DNA of 64,000 nt from MED-G105 sp039819085 (GCA_039819085.1 JBCBSQ010000001.1:244619-308618); one strand, 5' to 3'; shown: positions 8,035 to 16,899, counted from the stretch's first letter. Translations and numbers: made by a program. The notes: a model not told the origin generated them from the letters alone.

Positions 8035-8706
8035 CTAAAGGCCGACGAAGGGCTGGACGATCCGGCCCATCAAATCCTTGAACACAAGCGGCGCGCTGGT
8101 AGCGATCAGGCAAATGCAGTCTTCGTCGCCAAATGCGGTCGGCGTGTGCTCGGCCTCGTCGTCCAGGTCAGCAAGGTCGCCCGGCCGGAACTCGCCGATC
8201 TCGTCGCGGTATGCGCCGCGCAGTATAAGCGTCAGTTCATCGGCCTTGTGCGTATGTTTCGGCAGTTGCGTGCCAGGCGCGATCTTCAAGAGGCGAAGAA
8301 CGCCCTGACGGTAACCCTCGGCGTTAAGGACATGTTGAGAAACGCCCGGCGCGACGGGCCGCCATTTGATCTGGTCAATCGGCGAGGAGAGGTAAGCTTG
8401 CAGCGGCTGGGCCGCCGCGAAGTCGAAATCATTCGCCGCAATCGGCGCGGTCGCCTGCTCACGCGCGAAAACGTCCTGCTCCCCGGCGCGCTCCCAGAAG
8501 GACGCCATCGCGCCTTCCTTCATCGACACCGGTTCGACCTCCTCAAGGCATGCGCCGCCTAGCGCCTCGAAATCAGCGACGGCCAACCGGCATTCAGCGC
8601 AGAGCGCCAAATGCGTGGACACCACCACCGACCGGGCTTCATCGACGCGCCCGGCCGCATATTCCGCCAGGGTCTCCGTCTTGGGATGATGACTTATATT
8701 ACGCAT
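8035..8706 (-). CDS. chrR: ChrR-type cupin anti-sigma factor
   Basis: A 223-residue zinc anti-sigma factor. The N-terminal anti-sigma domain has the ChrR zinc ligands: His near residue 6, then H-x3-C-x2-C in HLALCAEC (H32, C36, C39). The C-terminal cupin (about 110-205) has PKHTHKADELTLILRG and a later EHTPT, typical metal ligands. In Rhodobacter sphaeroides ChrR holds RpoE inactive until singlet oxygen or organic peroxide triggers its loss, the cupin being needed for the response. The gene overlaps the sigma gene by 8 bases, so the pair is coupled. Redox sensing here is inferred from the family. Confidence 0.88.
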   Translation of the reverse strand: MRNISHHPKTETLAEYAAGRVDEARSVVVSTHLALCAECRLAVADFEALGGACLEEVEPVSMKEGAMASFWERAGEQDVFAREQATAPIAANDFDFAAAQPLQAYLSSPIDQIKWRPVAPGVSQHVLNAEGYRQGVLRLLKIAPGTQLPKHTHKADELTLILRGAYRDEIGEFRPGDLADLDDEAEHTPTAFGDEDCICLIATSAPLVFKDLMGRIVQPFVGL

Positions 8707-9310
8707 CTAAGTCACCGAGCTCCTTTCTGATCTTCGTGAACGCGAGGCGCAGGCGTGATTTCACAGTGCCGAGCGGCAGCCCCAGTCGTTCGGCGATTTC
8801 CGAATGTGGGGCGTCTTCGATGAAATGCAGCTTCACCACCTCGTGTTGCGCTTGCGGCAGCGTATCAAACGCTTCCTTAATTCTCTTGTCTCGATCCGCC
8901 CGCTCAATGGTCAAATCAGCTTGCGGCTCGGCTTCTGGCATCAGCGACGGATCGTCCGGGTCCAATGTCGGTTTCGCGGCGCGGCGCGCCGCATCAATCC
9001 GCAGGTTGCGGGCGATCGTGAAGATCCAGGTCGACGCGCCCGCCTTTTGCGGATCAAACAACTGCGCCTTGCGCCAGACCTTCAACATCGTCTCCTGCGC
9101 GAGGTCGTCAGCGAGATCCGCCGGCGCGCCCGCTCGCATGAGATAGCCTTTCACCCGCGGCGCGAAGTAATCATACAAATCGGCGAACGCCGCTCGATCC
9201 GCCGTCGCGGCGACTCGGACCAATAGCCCGCTCATTTCTTCCGCAGCCGCCGAAGCGCCGCTTTTGTTTGATCGAGCAGGTGTCACAACGGCGACTTCAA
9301 CTCCGTTCAC
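8699..9310 (-). CDS. rpoE: ECF sigma factor of the RpoE/ChrR (ECF11) group
   Basis: A 203-residue two-domain ECF sigma factor. Region 2 contains ADLYDYFAPRVKGYLMRAG, the DLADDLAQETMLKVW polymerase-binding motif and the STWIFTIARNLRID melting segment. Region 4 has the helix-turn-helix APHSEIAERLGLPLGTVKSR. Together with the overlapping ChrR gene it belongs to the singlet-oxygen-responsive group. The GTG at 9310 follows AAAGGT; an internal ATG at 9235 (MSGLLVRV) has GGAAG close upstream and gives a more typical length, so the start is uncertain. The genes across the divergent gap, an FAD oxidoreductase and DUF1365, are typical targets of this sigma group. Confidence 0.87.
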   Translation of the reverse strand: MNGVEVAVVTPARSNKSGASAAAEEMSGLLVRVAATADRAAFADLYDYFAPRVKGYLMRAGAPADLADDLAQETMLKVWRKAQLFDPQKAGASTWIFTIARNLRIDAARRAAKPTLDPDDPSLMPEAEPQADLTIERADRDKRIKEAFDTLPQAQHEVVKLHFIEDAPHSEIAERLGLPLGTVKSRLRLAFTKIRKELGDLDA

Positions 9311-9355
9311 GGCCCGACCTTTCGACTTCCATTAGTCGTGGTACGCTGTCGAGCT

Positions 9356-9410
9356 TAGGTGGATCACCCAAAAGGCAACCATATCGAATGCGGCTGACGT
9401 AATCCACCTA
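9356..9410. promoter_or_regulatory. inverted pair of TAGGTGGAT/ATCCACCTA elements in the divergent sigma/oxidoreductase region
   Basis: TAGGTGGAT (9356-9364) and ATCCACCTA (9402-9410) are exact 9-base inverted copies 37 bases apart. Read outward, each gives T-(G/A)-ATCCACCTA, close to the TGATCC -35 element of ECF11 promoters: TGATCC toward the sigma gene and TAATCC toward the oxidoreductase gene. The matching -10 elements are poor, so promoter function is inferred from symmetry and position. Confidence 0.45.
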
Positions 9411-9520
9411 GACCTTAGGACAGGCCAATCGTCCAAGAAAGGCGGACGGACGCCTCGTCGCGCCATCGAGCGCGACGCCTTTACTGGGTCGGACCATTCA
9501 CCGAATAAGGATTTCCCAGA

Positions 9521-10933
9521 ATGCTTGACGTAGTCTCCGACGCTAATGGAGCGCCCGGCCGACGCCGCATCGCCGTTGTAGGCGCAGGAGTTTCAGGGCT
9601 CTCCGCCGCGTGGCTCTTGAACAAAAGACATGATGTCGCGCTCTATGAGGCGGACGGGCGCCTCGGCGGCCACGCGAACACCGTGTCGGTTCGAGCTGCT
9701 TCCGGCCGCGAGATCCCGGTGGATGCGGGCTTCATCGTTTTCAACAAGCCGAATTATCCGAACTTTACTGCGCTCGCCGGCCATATCGGTCTCGCGATCG
9801 ACGAAACCTGCATGTCTTTCGGCGCTTCGATGGACGACGGCGGCTGCGAATACTCCGGCCAATCCATTCCGTCCCTTTTCGCGCGGCCGGCTTCGGTGTT
9901 CGACCCCGGTCATTGGGCGATGCTGCGGGACTTGCTCAGGTTCAACGCGCGGGCGAACGCGGCGCTACTGGATGGTTTGCCAGAAGGACAGACAATCGGT
10001 GAATTCGTCAGGAAAAACAATTTGTCGGAGGCGTTTGTTGAGCGGTTCTTGACGCCATTCGCGGCGGCGATCTGGTCAGCCCGCGCGGACAGCGTGCTTG
10101 ACTACGCCGCCTCCGCGTTCCTGCGGTTCTTCGACAATCACGGTCTTCTGCAAGTCCTCAACATGCCGATCTGGAACACGGTCGCGGGCGGCTCGAAGAA
10201 CTATGTGGAGAAGCTCGCCGCCGACCTTTGCAATTCGCCTCGAGTGAAAGCGCCTATCCAGGCGGTCAGGCGCACGGATGCTGGTGTGGAAGCGATAGAG
10301 GCGTCCGGCGAACGCGACGTCTTTGACGACGTGGTGATCGCAACACACTCTGACCAGGCGCTCGCCATGATCGAGGCCCCGAGCGAGGCCGAGCGGGAAT
10401 TGCTGGGCGCCATGCGCTACCAGCCGAACCGAGCAATCGTCCACACCGACCCGGCATTGATGCCGCGCCGGCGCCGCGCCTGGTCGAGCTGGAACTATCT
10501 CGGCGGGCGCGACGGCGTCGCAGTGAGCTACTGGATGAACCGCTTGCAGAACCTTGGCGACGACGCGCCGGATGTGTTCGTCACGCTCAATCCCTCCCGG
10601 CCAATCCGGGACGACGCCATTGTGGCGTCTTTCGACTACGCCCATCCCATGTTCGATGTCGCGGCGGAGCGCGCGCAGCGCCGGCTTTGGGAATTGCAGG
10701 GTGCAAACCGGCTCTGGTTCGCCGGCGCTTATTTCGGGCAAGGGTTCCACGAAGACGGGCTTCAGGCTGGTCTCGCCGTTGCGGAGGCGCTCGGCGGCGT
10801 TCGTCGGCCTTGGGCGACGGGCGAGTGGGATGAAGCGTTGGAATCCGCGAGGATTTATCGCGGGCCTGATCCGGCGCTGCGGCCGGCGGTCAGGTCTGGC
10901 GCCCGTATCGGCGCGGCGACGGCGTCCTTATGA
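9521..10933 (+). CDS. FAD/NAD(P)-binding amine-oxidase-like oxidoreductase (RpoE-regulon type)
   Basis: A 470-residue flavoprotein. The dinucleotide-binding motif IAVVGAGVSGLSAAWLL is near the N-terminus, followed by the GG motif DGRLGGHANTV, and the C-terminal flavin motif FAGAYFGQGFHEDGLQAGLAVAEAL. It is of the phytoene-desaturase/amine-oxidase fold. Relatives next to DUF1365 and a cyclopropane-fatty-acid-synthase-like methyltransferase belong to the core RpoE regulon in Rhodobacter and are thought to modify membrane lipids; the reaction is not established. It overlaps the DUF1365 gene by 4 bases (ATGA). The usual third gene, the methyltransferase, is absent here. Confidence 0.82.
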   Translation: MLDVVSDANGAPGRRRIAVVGAGVSGLSAAWLLNKRHDVALYEADGRLGGHANTVSVRAASGREIPVDAGFIVFNKPNYPNFTALAGHIGLAIDETCMSFGASMDDGGCEYSGQSIPSLFARPASVFDPGHWAMLRDLLRFNARANAALLDGLPEGQTIGEFVRKNNLSEAFVERFLTPFAAAIWSARADSVLDYAASAFLRFFDNHGLLQVLNMPIWNTVAGGSKNYVEKLAADLCNSPRVKAPIQAVRRTDAGVEAIEASGERDVFDDVVIATHSDQALAMIEAPSEAERELLGAMRYQPNRAIVHTDPALMPRRRRAWSSWNYLGGRDGVAVSYWMNRLQNLGDDAPDVFVTLNPSRPIRDDAIVASFDYAHPMFDVAAERAQRRLWELQGANRLWFAGAYFGQGFHEDGLQAGLAVAEALGGVRRPWATGEWDEALESARIYRGPDPALRPAVRSGARIGAATASL

Positions 10934-11769
10934 GCGAGGCGACGCCTTCGGCGGAGCGGTTCGCGTCTGCGCTATACCGCGGCGTTGTTGCGCACAGGCG
11001 CCTGAAGCCGGTGCGTCACGCGCTTCGATACAAGGTGTTCTCGATGCTGATCGATCTCGATGAGCTCGATGCGCTGGACGCCGAGCTCAAGTGGTTTTCG
11101 CGCGGCCGTTTCAATCTGTTTTCGTTCCACGACGGAGACTACGGCCCCAAACCCGCCGGGGAGGCGGGCCGCGTCGAAGACCTAGCGGCTTATGCGAGGA
11201 AAGCCGCTAGCGATCATGGAATTGACGCGGCCGGGCCGGTGCGGCTCCTGTGCTATCCGCGAATGCTCGGCTACGCCTTTAACCCGATCGCCGTCTACTT
11301 TCTGCATGACGCGCAAGGTCATGGGTCTGGCGTTCTCTATGAAGTCAGCAACACCTTTGGCGACCGCCACAGTTACCTTGCTCCGATGGAAGGCGTTGGG
11401 GACGTAATTCGTCAGGAGGCGGAGAAAAAGCTTCACGTATCGCCGTTCATGGACATGGACATGCGCTACGCCTTCCGCATCAAGCGTCCCGGCGACGACA
11501 TAATGCTCTCCATTCTCCAGTCGGATCCGGAAGGACCAATCCTCTCCGCCTCGTTCGCGGGAGAGCGGGCTGCGCTGACCGACCGCGAGCTTCTGCGTGC
11601 GTTTCGCGATTATCCGCTGATGACCTTAAAGGTGATCGCAGGGATTCACTGGGAGGCCGTCAAGCTGCTCCTGAAGGGACTGCGCCTGCGCGCTGGCGAT
11701 CCGCCGCCGGAGACGCCGATTACGCTCTCGCCGCCTGGCCCTGCTTCGACGTCGCGCAGGTCCGCTTAG
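10930..11769 (+). CDS. DUF1365 domain protein
   Basis: A 279-residue protein with DUF1365 landmarks: ALYRGVVAHRRLKPVRHALRY at the start, FNLFSFHDGDYGP, LLCYPRMLGYAFNPIAVYF, VSNTFGDRHSYL and KKLHVSPFMDMDMRYAF. The activity is unknown. The family nearly always sits beside the FAD oxidoreductase upstream, with which it shares a 4-base overlap, so the two very probably act together, plausibly on membrane lipids under photo-oxidative stress controlled by the adjacent sigma factor. Confidence 0.85.
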   Translation: MSEATPSAERFASALYRGVVAHRRLKPVRHALRYKVFSMLIDLDELDALDAELKWFSRGRFNLFSFHDGDYGPKPAGEAGRVEDLAAYARKAASDHGIDAAGPVRLLCYPRMLGYAFNPIAVYFLHDAQGHGSGVLYEVSNTFGDRHSYLAPMEGVGDVIRQEAEKKLHVSPFMDMDMRYAFRIKRPGDDIMLSILQSDPEGPILSASFAGERAALTDRELLRAFRDYPLMTLKVIAGIHWEAVKLLLKGLRLRAGDPPPETPITLSPPGPASTSRRSA

Positions 11770-11886
11770 CTCGCCGTTCTCAGTGCGCGCTTGTGGACGC
11801 GCTCGCGGGGGAGCGCTACATCGACGAAGAAAGCGGCGGCGCCATCGATCTGGAGCGCCGCCTAGTCAGGAAGGAGCGCGCGGCCA

Positions 11887-12591
11887 ATGGACAAGACCTA
11901 TCGCGACGCGAGCGCGGCGCTTGAAGGCGTTCTGCAGGACGGCATGACAATCATGGCCGGAGGCTTTGGCCTTTGCGGGATCCCCGAAAACCTCATCCTC
12001 GCCATTCGGGACGCCGGCGTGAAGGATCTGACCGTCATCTCCAACAATTGCGGCGTCGACGATTTCGGCCTTGGCCTTCTTCTGGAGACCCGGCAGATCA
12101 AGAAAATGGTTTCGTCTTATGTGGGCGAAAACAAGGAGTTCGAGCGCCAGTATCTTTCAGGCGAGCTTGAGCTGGAGTTCAATCCGCAAGGCACGCTCGC
12201 GGAGCGCATCCGCGCCGGCGGCGCCGGCGTCCCCGGTTTCTACACGAAGACCGGCGTCGGCACCGTCATCGCCGAGGGCAAGGAGCACAAGGAGTTCGAC
12301 GGCGAAACCTATATCATGGAGACGGGCCTCGTCGCTGACCTGTCGATCGTCAAGGCGTGGAAGGGCGACGGCCAGGGGAACCTCGTCTTTCGGAGAACGG
12401 CGCGGAACTTCAATCCGATGATGGCGACCGCCGGGAGGGTGACCGTCGCTGAAGTTGAGGAACTCGTCGAAGTCGGCGCTCTCGACCCGGATCATATCCA
12501 TACGCCCGGCATTTTCGTGCAGCGGATCATTGAAGGCGAACACGAAAAGCGGATTGAGCAGCGCACCGTGCGCCAGCGGGAGAACGCCTGA
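11887..12591 (+). CDS. scoA: 3-oxoacid CoA-transferase subunit A
   Basis: A 234-residue alpha subunit of succinyl-CoA:3-oxoacid (acetoacetate) CoA-transferase. The family signature MAGGFGLCGIPENLI is near residue 20; SNNCGVDDFGLGLLL, KMVSSYVGENKEFERQYLSGELELEF and GVPGFYTKTGVGT follow. The enzyme moves CoA from succinyl-CoA to acetoacetate, feeding ketone bodies or polyhydroxybutyrate into central metabolism. The ATG follows AAGGAG by about 10 bases and the stop overlaps the start of subunit B by one base. Other two-subunit CoA-transferases such as PcaIJ are related, but the long GAGGVPGFYT segment fits SCOT. Confidence 0.87.
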   Translation: MDKTYRDASAALEGVLQDGMTIMAGGFGLCGIPENLILAIRDAGVKDLTVISNNCGVDDFGLGLLLETRQIKKMVSSYVGENKEFERQYLSGELELEFNPQGTLAERIRAGGAGVPGFYTKTGVGTVIAEGKEHKEFDGETYIMETGLVADLSIVKAWKGDGQGNLVFRRTARNFNPMMATAGRVTVAEVEELVEVGALDPDHIHTPGIFVQRIIEGEHEKRIEQRTVRQRENA

Positions 12592-13229
12592 TGCCCTGGG
12601 ATCGCAACCAAATGGCCGAAATGGCCGCACAGGAATTAAAAGACGGTTTCTACGTCAATCTGGGGATCGGTATCCCGACGCTGGTCGCGAACTACATTCC
12701 GGAAGGCGTCGACGTCACGCTTCAGTCGGAGAACGGGATGCTCGGCATGGGGCCGTTTCCGTATGAAGACGAAGTCGATCCGGACCTCATCAACGCCGGC
12801 AAACAGACAATCACCGAACTCGACCGGACGTCTTACTTTTCGTCCGCGGACAGTTTCGGGATGATCCGAGGCGGGCATATCGACCTTTCCATTCTCGGCG
12901 CAATGGAGGTGTCTGAAACCGGCGATCTCGCAAACTGGATGGTGCCCGGAAAGATGGTGAAGGGCATGGGCGGGGCGATGGACCTCGTCGCCGGCGTCAA
13001 ACGCGTCGTCGTCGTGATGGATCACGCGTCGAAGTCCGGCGCGCCGAAGCTTCTGCATCAATGCTCGCTTCCTTTGACGGGGCGTTGCGTCGTGGACCGG
13101 GTCATCACCAATCTCGGCGTCTTCGACATTCACCGCGGGAAGGGCATGCAGCTGGTTGAGCTCGCTCCCGGCGTCCATGTGGACGACATCAAGACGCAGA
13201 CGGAAGCGAATTTCGAAGTCGCATTGTGA
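12591..13229 (+). CDS. scoB: 3-oxoacid CoA-transferase subunit B
   Basis: A 212-residue beta subunit. It carries the catalytic glutamate in QSENGMLGMGP, which forms the glutamyl-CoA thioester, plus GFYVNLGIGIPTLVANYIP at the start and GGHIDLSILGAMEVSETGDLANWMVPG in the middle. The subunits form one enzyme, as the one-base TGATG overlap with subunit A implies. A fold-III PLP enzyme gene overlaps its stop by 4 bases (GTGA), making a three-gene transcription unit. Confidence 0.88.
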   Translation: MPWDRNQMAEMAAQELKDGFYVNLGIGIPTLVANYIPEGVDVTLQSENGMLGMGPFPYEDEVDPDLINAGKQTITELDRTSYFSSADSFGMIRGGHIDLSILGAMEVSETGDLANWMVPGKMVKGMGGAMDLVAGVKRVVVVMDHASKSGAPKLLHQCSLPLTGRCVVDRVITNLGVFDIHRGKGMQLVELAPGVHVDDIKTQTEANFEVAL

Positions 13230-14347
13230 CGGCGACGCCGAACATCGAAACGCCGGCGCTGTTGCTCAATGAGGCGGTCCTTGAACGCAACGTCCAGCGC
13301 ATGGCGTCGCGGATGGCCGAACACGGCGTCTCGCTGAGGCCTCATATCAAGACGGTGAAATCGGCTGAAGTCTGGCGGCGCGCTCTTGGCGATCCGGCAC
13401 GAGTCACAGTCTCGACGCTGCGCGAGGCGGAGCACGCGTTCGAAAACGGCGTGTCGGACATTCTCTATGCGGTTGGTATGGCGCCGACGAAGCTTGATCG
13501 CGCATTGGCGCTGATGGCGCGCGGAGCTGATCTCACCATCACGGTCGATAGTCTCGACGCGGCGCAAGCCGTCGCCGCCGCGGGCGCGGCGGCCGGGCGG
13601 ATGATCCGAGCGCTTGTCGAAGTCGACAGCGATGGCCACCGCGCCGGCGTCAAGCCTTCGAGCCCTGAAGCGCGTGCGATCGCAGCGGCGCTCCGCGACG
13701 GCGAGGGCGCATCGTTCCGTGGGGTGATGACCCACGCCGGTGGATCCTATAGCTGCGCGTCCACAGACGAAATCCGCCACATGGCCGAACGCGAGCGGCG
13801 AGCCGTCGTCGAAACCGCTGCGATGCTCAAGGAGCAGGCCCTGCCATGCGAGATCATCAGCATGGGATCGACGCCGACGGCGACGTTCGCCGCCTCTTTC
13901 GAAGGCGTCACCGAAGTGCGCGCCGGGGTCTATATGACCATGGACCTCGTCATGGCGGATCTCGGCGTATGCGGGGTTGAGGATATTGCGTTGTCTGTTG
14001 CGGCGAGCGTTATCGGGCGCCAGGAAACCCGCGGGCAGGTGCTCATCGACGCGGGCTGGATGGCGATGTCGCGGGACCTCGGCTCGGGGGCGCATGGATA
14101 CGGACGGGTTTGCGACGCAGATTGCGCGCCGATTGGCGACCTCATCGTTTCCGGCGCGAATCAGGAGCATGGCGTTGTCACGTCTTCCGGCGGCGAGGCC
14201 ATCGATTTCGATGCGTTTCCGGTGGGCCGCATGCTGCGGGTGCTGCCGAACCACGCCTGCGCCACCGCAGCGCAGTTCGACGCCTATCGCGTTCTTGGGC
14301 GGGACGGCGACATGAAAGACGTCTGGCCACGAATCAATGGCTGGTAG
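13226..14347 (+). CDS. fold-type III PLP enzyme (D-threonine aldolase / D-serine dehydratase-like)
   Basis: A 373-residue protein of the alanine-racemase-like TIM-barrel family. The PLP lysine lies in LRPHIKTVKSAEV near residue 38. The C-terminal domain has PNHACATAAQF, the His and Cys metal ligands of the D-threonine aldolase/D-serine dehydratase group. Such enzymes cleave D-3-hydroxy amino acids or dehydrate D-serine; the choice cannot be made here. The GTG start overlaps the scoB stop by 4 bases, so it is translationally coupled to the CoA-transferase; no pathway link is obvious. Confidence 0.8.
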   Translation: MTATPNIETPALLLNEAVLERNVQRMASRMAEHGVSLRPHIKTVKSAEVWRRALGDPARVTVSTLREAEHAFENGVSDILYAVGMAPTKLDRALALMARGADLTITVDSLDAAQAVAAAGAAAGRMIRALVEVDSDGHRAGVKPSSPEARAIAAALRDGEGASFRGVMTHAGGSYSCASTDEIRHMAERERRAVVETAAMLKEQALPCEIISMGSTPTATFAASFEGVTEVRAGVYMTMDLVMADLGVCGVEDIALSVAASVIGRQETRGQVLIDAGWMAMSRDLGSGAHGYGRVCDADCAPIGDLIVSGANQEHGVVTSSGGEAIDFDAFPVGRMLRVLPNHACATAAQFDAYRVLGRDGDMKDVWPRINGW

Positions 14348-14375
14348 CGACGCCTCGCGCCTGTAGACGCTTGCG

Positions 14376-16835
14376 TTAGTTTTTCCGCCGCAGGCCCGCC
14401 GTCACCGCCAGTGTGTCCGCCGTGTGGTCAATGAAGCTGTCGACGTCGAAATAGGCTGTGTGCAGGAGTTCCTTCCAGGTCAGCGTCTCCGCGATTTCAG
14501 GCAATGGCGTTGCGCCTTTCGGCTTCAACGACTGAAGGGAAATGAGATCCCGCAAGCGTTCAATTGTTTCCGACGTAAACTGACGGACGTATTCGTCAAT
14601 CTCCCGTTCGACACGCTGCGGAAGCGTGCCGACCTGCTCGGCTGAAAAGTCGAGACCCGGCGCGACCTGTTCAATTTTCTCTCCGTGTCCGTCATTCCCG
14701 AAGACGTTGCTGCGGATGAGTTCGTTGAAGATGCCGGAAAGCATCGGCGCAAGCACGAAGCTCAACGCCCATGCGACTGACCAGGCGACGATCAGCGCGG
14801 AAAAAACGAAATAGAATGGCGAGAGGATGCCCGCCTGCACGCCGCCGAACTCCAGATAGTCGCTCGCTTCGACGGCGTTCTCGTCGGCGCTTTGCGTGCC
14901 CGTGACCTTGTCGAGTATGTCGCCGCCGGCTTGGACGAGGTTTTCCAGATGGTACTCGACTTCGGCGAGAACGGCCGTCGCAACGTCGTAGAGCGTAAAT
15001 GTCTGTCCTTCCACCTGATCGCAAAGTCCTTTGAGCGAGGTCAGGCGTTCGGGCTCTTCAAACAGGCCGAGCGAGAAACGCTTGGCCTGTCGGACCGTGG
15101 AGGCAAGGAAGCATGCGACCTGCGCGTCGTTAAAGGTCGACCGCTCAAACACGATCGCCTCGCCGCGGCGCAGCTCAGGATAAACGAGGAACGCGTCGAT
15201 GTAGGATGCGAGGGACGCATTGTCGTCGCCGCCAGTCATCATGGTCGTCAATTCAACGAGTTCCGGCCGCGACGAAAACAGCGCGTCGTCGGCGATATCG
15301 ACCAGAATATCTTCCGCTAACAACGCTTCCATCGCGGAGCCGCCGTCGAGCACCATGACGTCCGACGCGCGGCAGCGCGCTTCCTGCGCGTCGAGGCCGC
15401 GCGCGACCGCCCTGGCGCGCGGGCCTGGTTTCTCCATCACATCTTCGATCTGCGTTGGGGCGGGACTATCGCCTTTGTCGCGCGCATTAGGCGCGAGGAT
15501 TTTAGATTTGCCAGGCTGGGCTTCACCGCCAACGCGTGAAGACGCATTGATCACCCGGGCGCGCGCGGCTGGCGTGGCGGCGGAAAAGTCGCCGCCGAGC
15601 GCGCGGGCGCGTTCCACCAGCGCCGCCTGACCGTCCAGCGTCAGGTAAATTGCGTCGCGCGAGCACACGCGGCCATCATTGTAATTGACGACGCCGGAGA
15701 CTTCCGTCGGCCGCAAATTCTCAAGATAGGCCACAAGATCATCGCGCGAACGCGCCCGCACGGCCGTCGCCAGGTCGAGGACGACGTAGTCATCGCGCAG
15801 AAACACCGTCGTCTGGCGCATAAGACCGGCGCGGTCGTTCGCCTCGGTGCGCACGTCGCCTGACAAGGACCTGATCTTCGAAGCCGGATCACGCAGACCA
15901 AGACTCACAAAGCCTGAAAGATCCTCCTCGAGTTCGCGTTCTTCGACTTCAGGCGCGACCAGCGCGCGCAACGACTCAACGTCAACGATCTCTGAAGCGG
16001 TTCGTGTGCCGAGCACGCCGGCGAGGATCAACGCAAGCGGCACGAAGATGGCTGACTGAACGGTCTTTCTGTCCGCGATCGTCAGGTCCAGCTTGGCGCC
16101 GGTTTTGAGCGCGGCGATCGCCTCATCCTGGGTGTGATTGAGCGGCGCGTAGATGTTCCGGAACTCGCGCCAAAGCTTGTTGCTGGCGAACGCTCGGTTT
16201 CGCGCGGCGCTGCGGCGTGTGAACTGGTTGAGAATAACGAACGGCAAGACCGTCGTCGTAAGGATCGCCGGCGTGAAGACCTGCAAAATGCGTCCGAGCA
16301 GATTGTCTTCGAACTCGATGAAGCCGGCGAAGACGGATTCACCGATAAGCGCGGATAAGTCGCCGAACCTGTCGCCCAAGATAATGGCGCCGGTCGTCAG
16401 GCCGCCGATCAAGAACGCGTAGATCAGGAACAGCTGACCGACGATGTTGAATCGGAATATCGGGTTGCGCGCGCCTGAATAGCGGATCATCGGCGTGCCG
16501 ACTGTAATCAGGCTGCGGAACGTTTCAATGGCCTTTTGCGGCGACTTCTTGAACAGCAGAAACAGCGCATGCAAAGCCACCGATCCGCCATGGCTGTGCC
16601 CCATAATGATGACGGGTTCTTTGGTTGCGCTAAGGCGCTTTGCGAGCGCCACGCCGGCGCTGCGCCGCTCCCGTTCGGAATTCGCGCCGGACCAGTGGAA
16701 CGGCTCGAACTCAATTCGATCTGCGATTTTCTCGGCAAGCTTGGACTGGAATGGCGAGCCGCGCTGCCACCACTCTTCGCCGTGGTCACTATCCGCCCCG
16801 GCATTGGTGCCGTGGATCGTGATTATCTTGACCAT
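14376..16835 (-). CDS. large membrane-embedded alpha/beta hydrolase of unknown function
   Basis: An 819-residue protein from the ATG at 16835, which has GGGGAT 7 bases upstream (a GTG at 16862 would add 9 residues). The N-terminus is an alpha/beta hydrolase: MVKIITIHGTNAG, EWWQRGSPF and the nucleophile elbow GHSHGGS with Ser81, then ITVGTP. Two hydrophobic segments follow (about 131-153, 185-210), another near 265-285 and a strong one near 675-710. The roughly 390 residues between the last two are soluble and not recognised. Serine esterases with HGTN and GHSHGG cores exist, but this long membrane architecture is unfamiliar to me. It is a single gene, convergent with the PLP-enzyme gene. Function unknown. 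Confidence 0.72.
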   Translation of the reverse strand: MVKIITIHGTNAGADSDHGEEWWQRGSPFQSKLAEKIADRIEFEPFHWSGANSERERRSAGVALAKRLSATKEPVIIMGHSHGGSVALHALFLLFKKSPQKAIETFRSLITVGTPMIRYSGARNPIFRFNIVGQLFLIYAFLIGGLTTGAIILGDRFGDLSALIGESVFAGFIEFEDNLLGRILQVFTPAILTTTVLPFVILNQFTRRSAARNRAFASNKLWREFRNIYAPLNHTQDEAIAALKTGAKLDLTIADRKTVQSAIFVPLALILAGVLGTRTASEIVDVESLRALVAPEVEERELEEDLSGFVSLGLRDPASKIRSLSGDVRTEANDRAGLMRQTTVFLRDDYVVLDLATAVRARSRDDLVAYLENLRPTEVSGVVNYNDGRVCSRDAIYLTLDGQAALVERARALGGDFSAATPAARARVINASSRVGGEAQPGKSKILAPNARDKGDSPAPTQIEDVMEKPGPRARAVARGLDAQEARCRASDVMVLDGGSAMEALLAEDILVDIADDALFSSRPELVELTTMMTGGDDNASLASYIDAFLVYPELRRGEAIVFERSTFNDAQVACFLASTVRQAKRFSLGLFEEPERLTSLKGLCDQVEGQTFTLYDVATAVLAEVEYHLENLVQAGGDILDKVTGTQSADENAVEASDYLEFGGVQAGILSPFYFVFSALIVAWSVAWALSFVLAPMLSGIFNELIRSNVFGNDGHGEKIEQVAPGLDFSAEQVGTLPQRVEREIDEYVRQFTSETIERLRDLISLQSLKPKGATPLPEIAETLTWKELLHTAYFDVDSFIDHTADTLAVTAGLRRKN

Positions 16836-16848
16836 GCGCGCATCCCCA

Positions 16849-16899
16849 ACTCGCCCTCGCACCGCATTAACCTACCAAGCAGGCTTAATTTGGGCGAGT
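16849..16899. repeat. inverted repeat in the leader of the membrane hydrolase gene
   Basis: ACTCGCCC (16849-16856) and GGGCGAGT (16892-16899) are perfect 8-base complements with a 35-base spacer. In the minus-strand transcript the inner arm lies immediately before the GGGGAT ribosome site of the hydrolase, so folding could affect translation. Chance in GC-rich DNA cannot be excluded. Confidence 0.3.

Noticed and set aside
10076..10750. 224-residue minus-strand frame opposite the FAD oxidoreductase
   Set aside because: Shadow frame; no ribosome site or motif.
13130..14254. 374-residue minus-strand frame opposite the PLP-enzyme gene
   Set aside because: Arg-rich composition and no family features; the plus-strand gene is a clear PLP enzyme.
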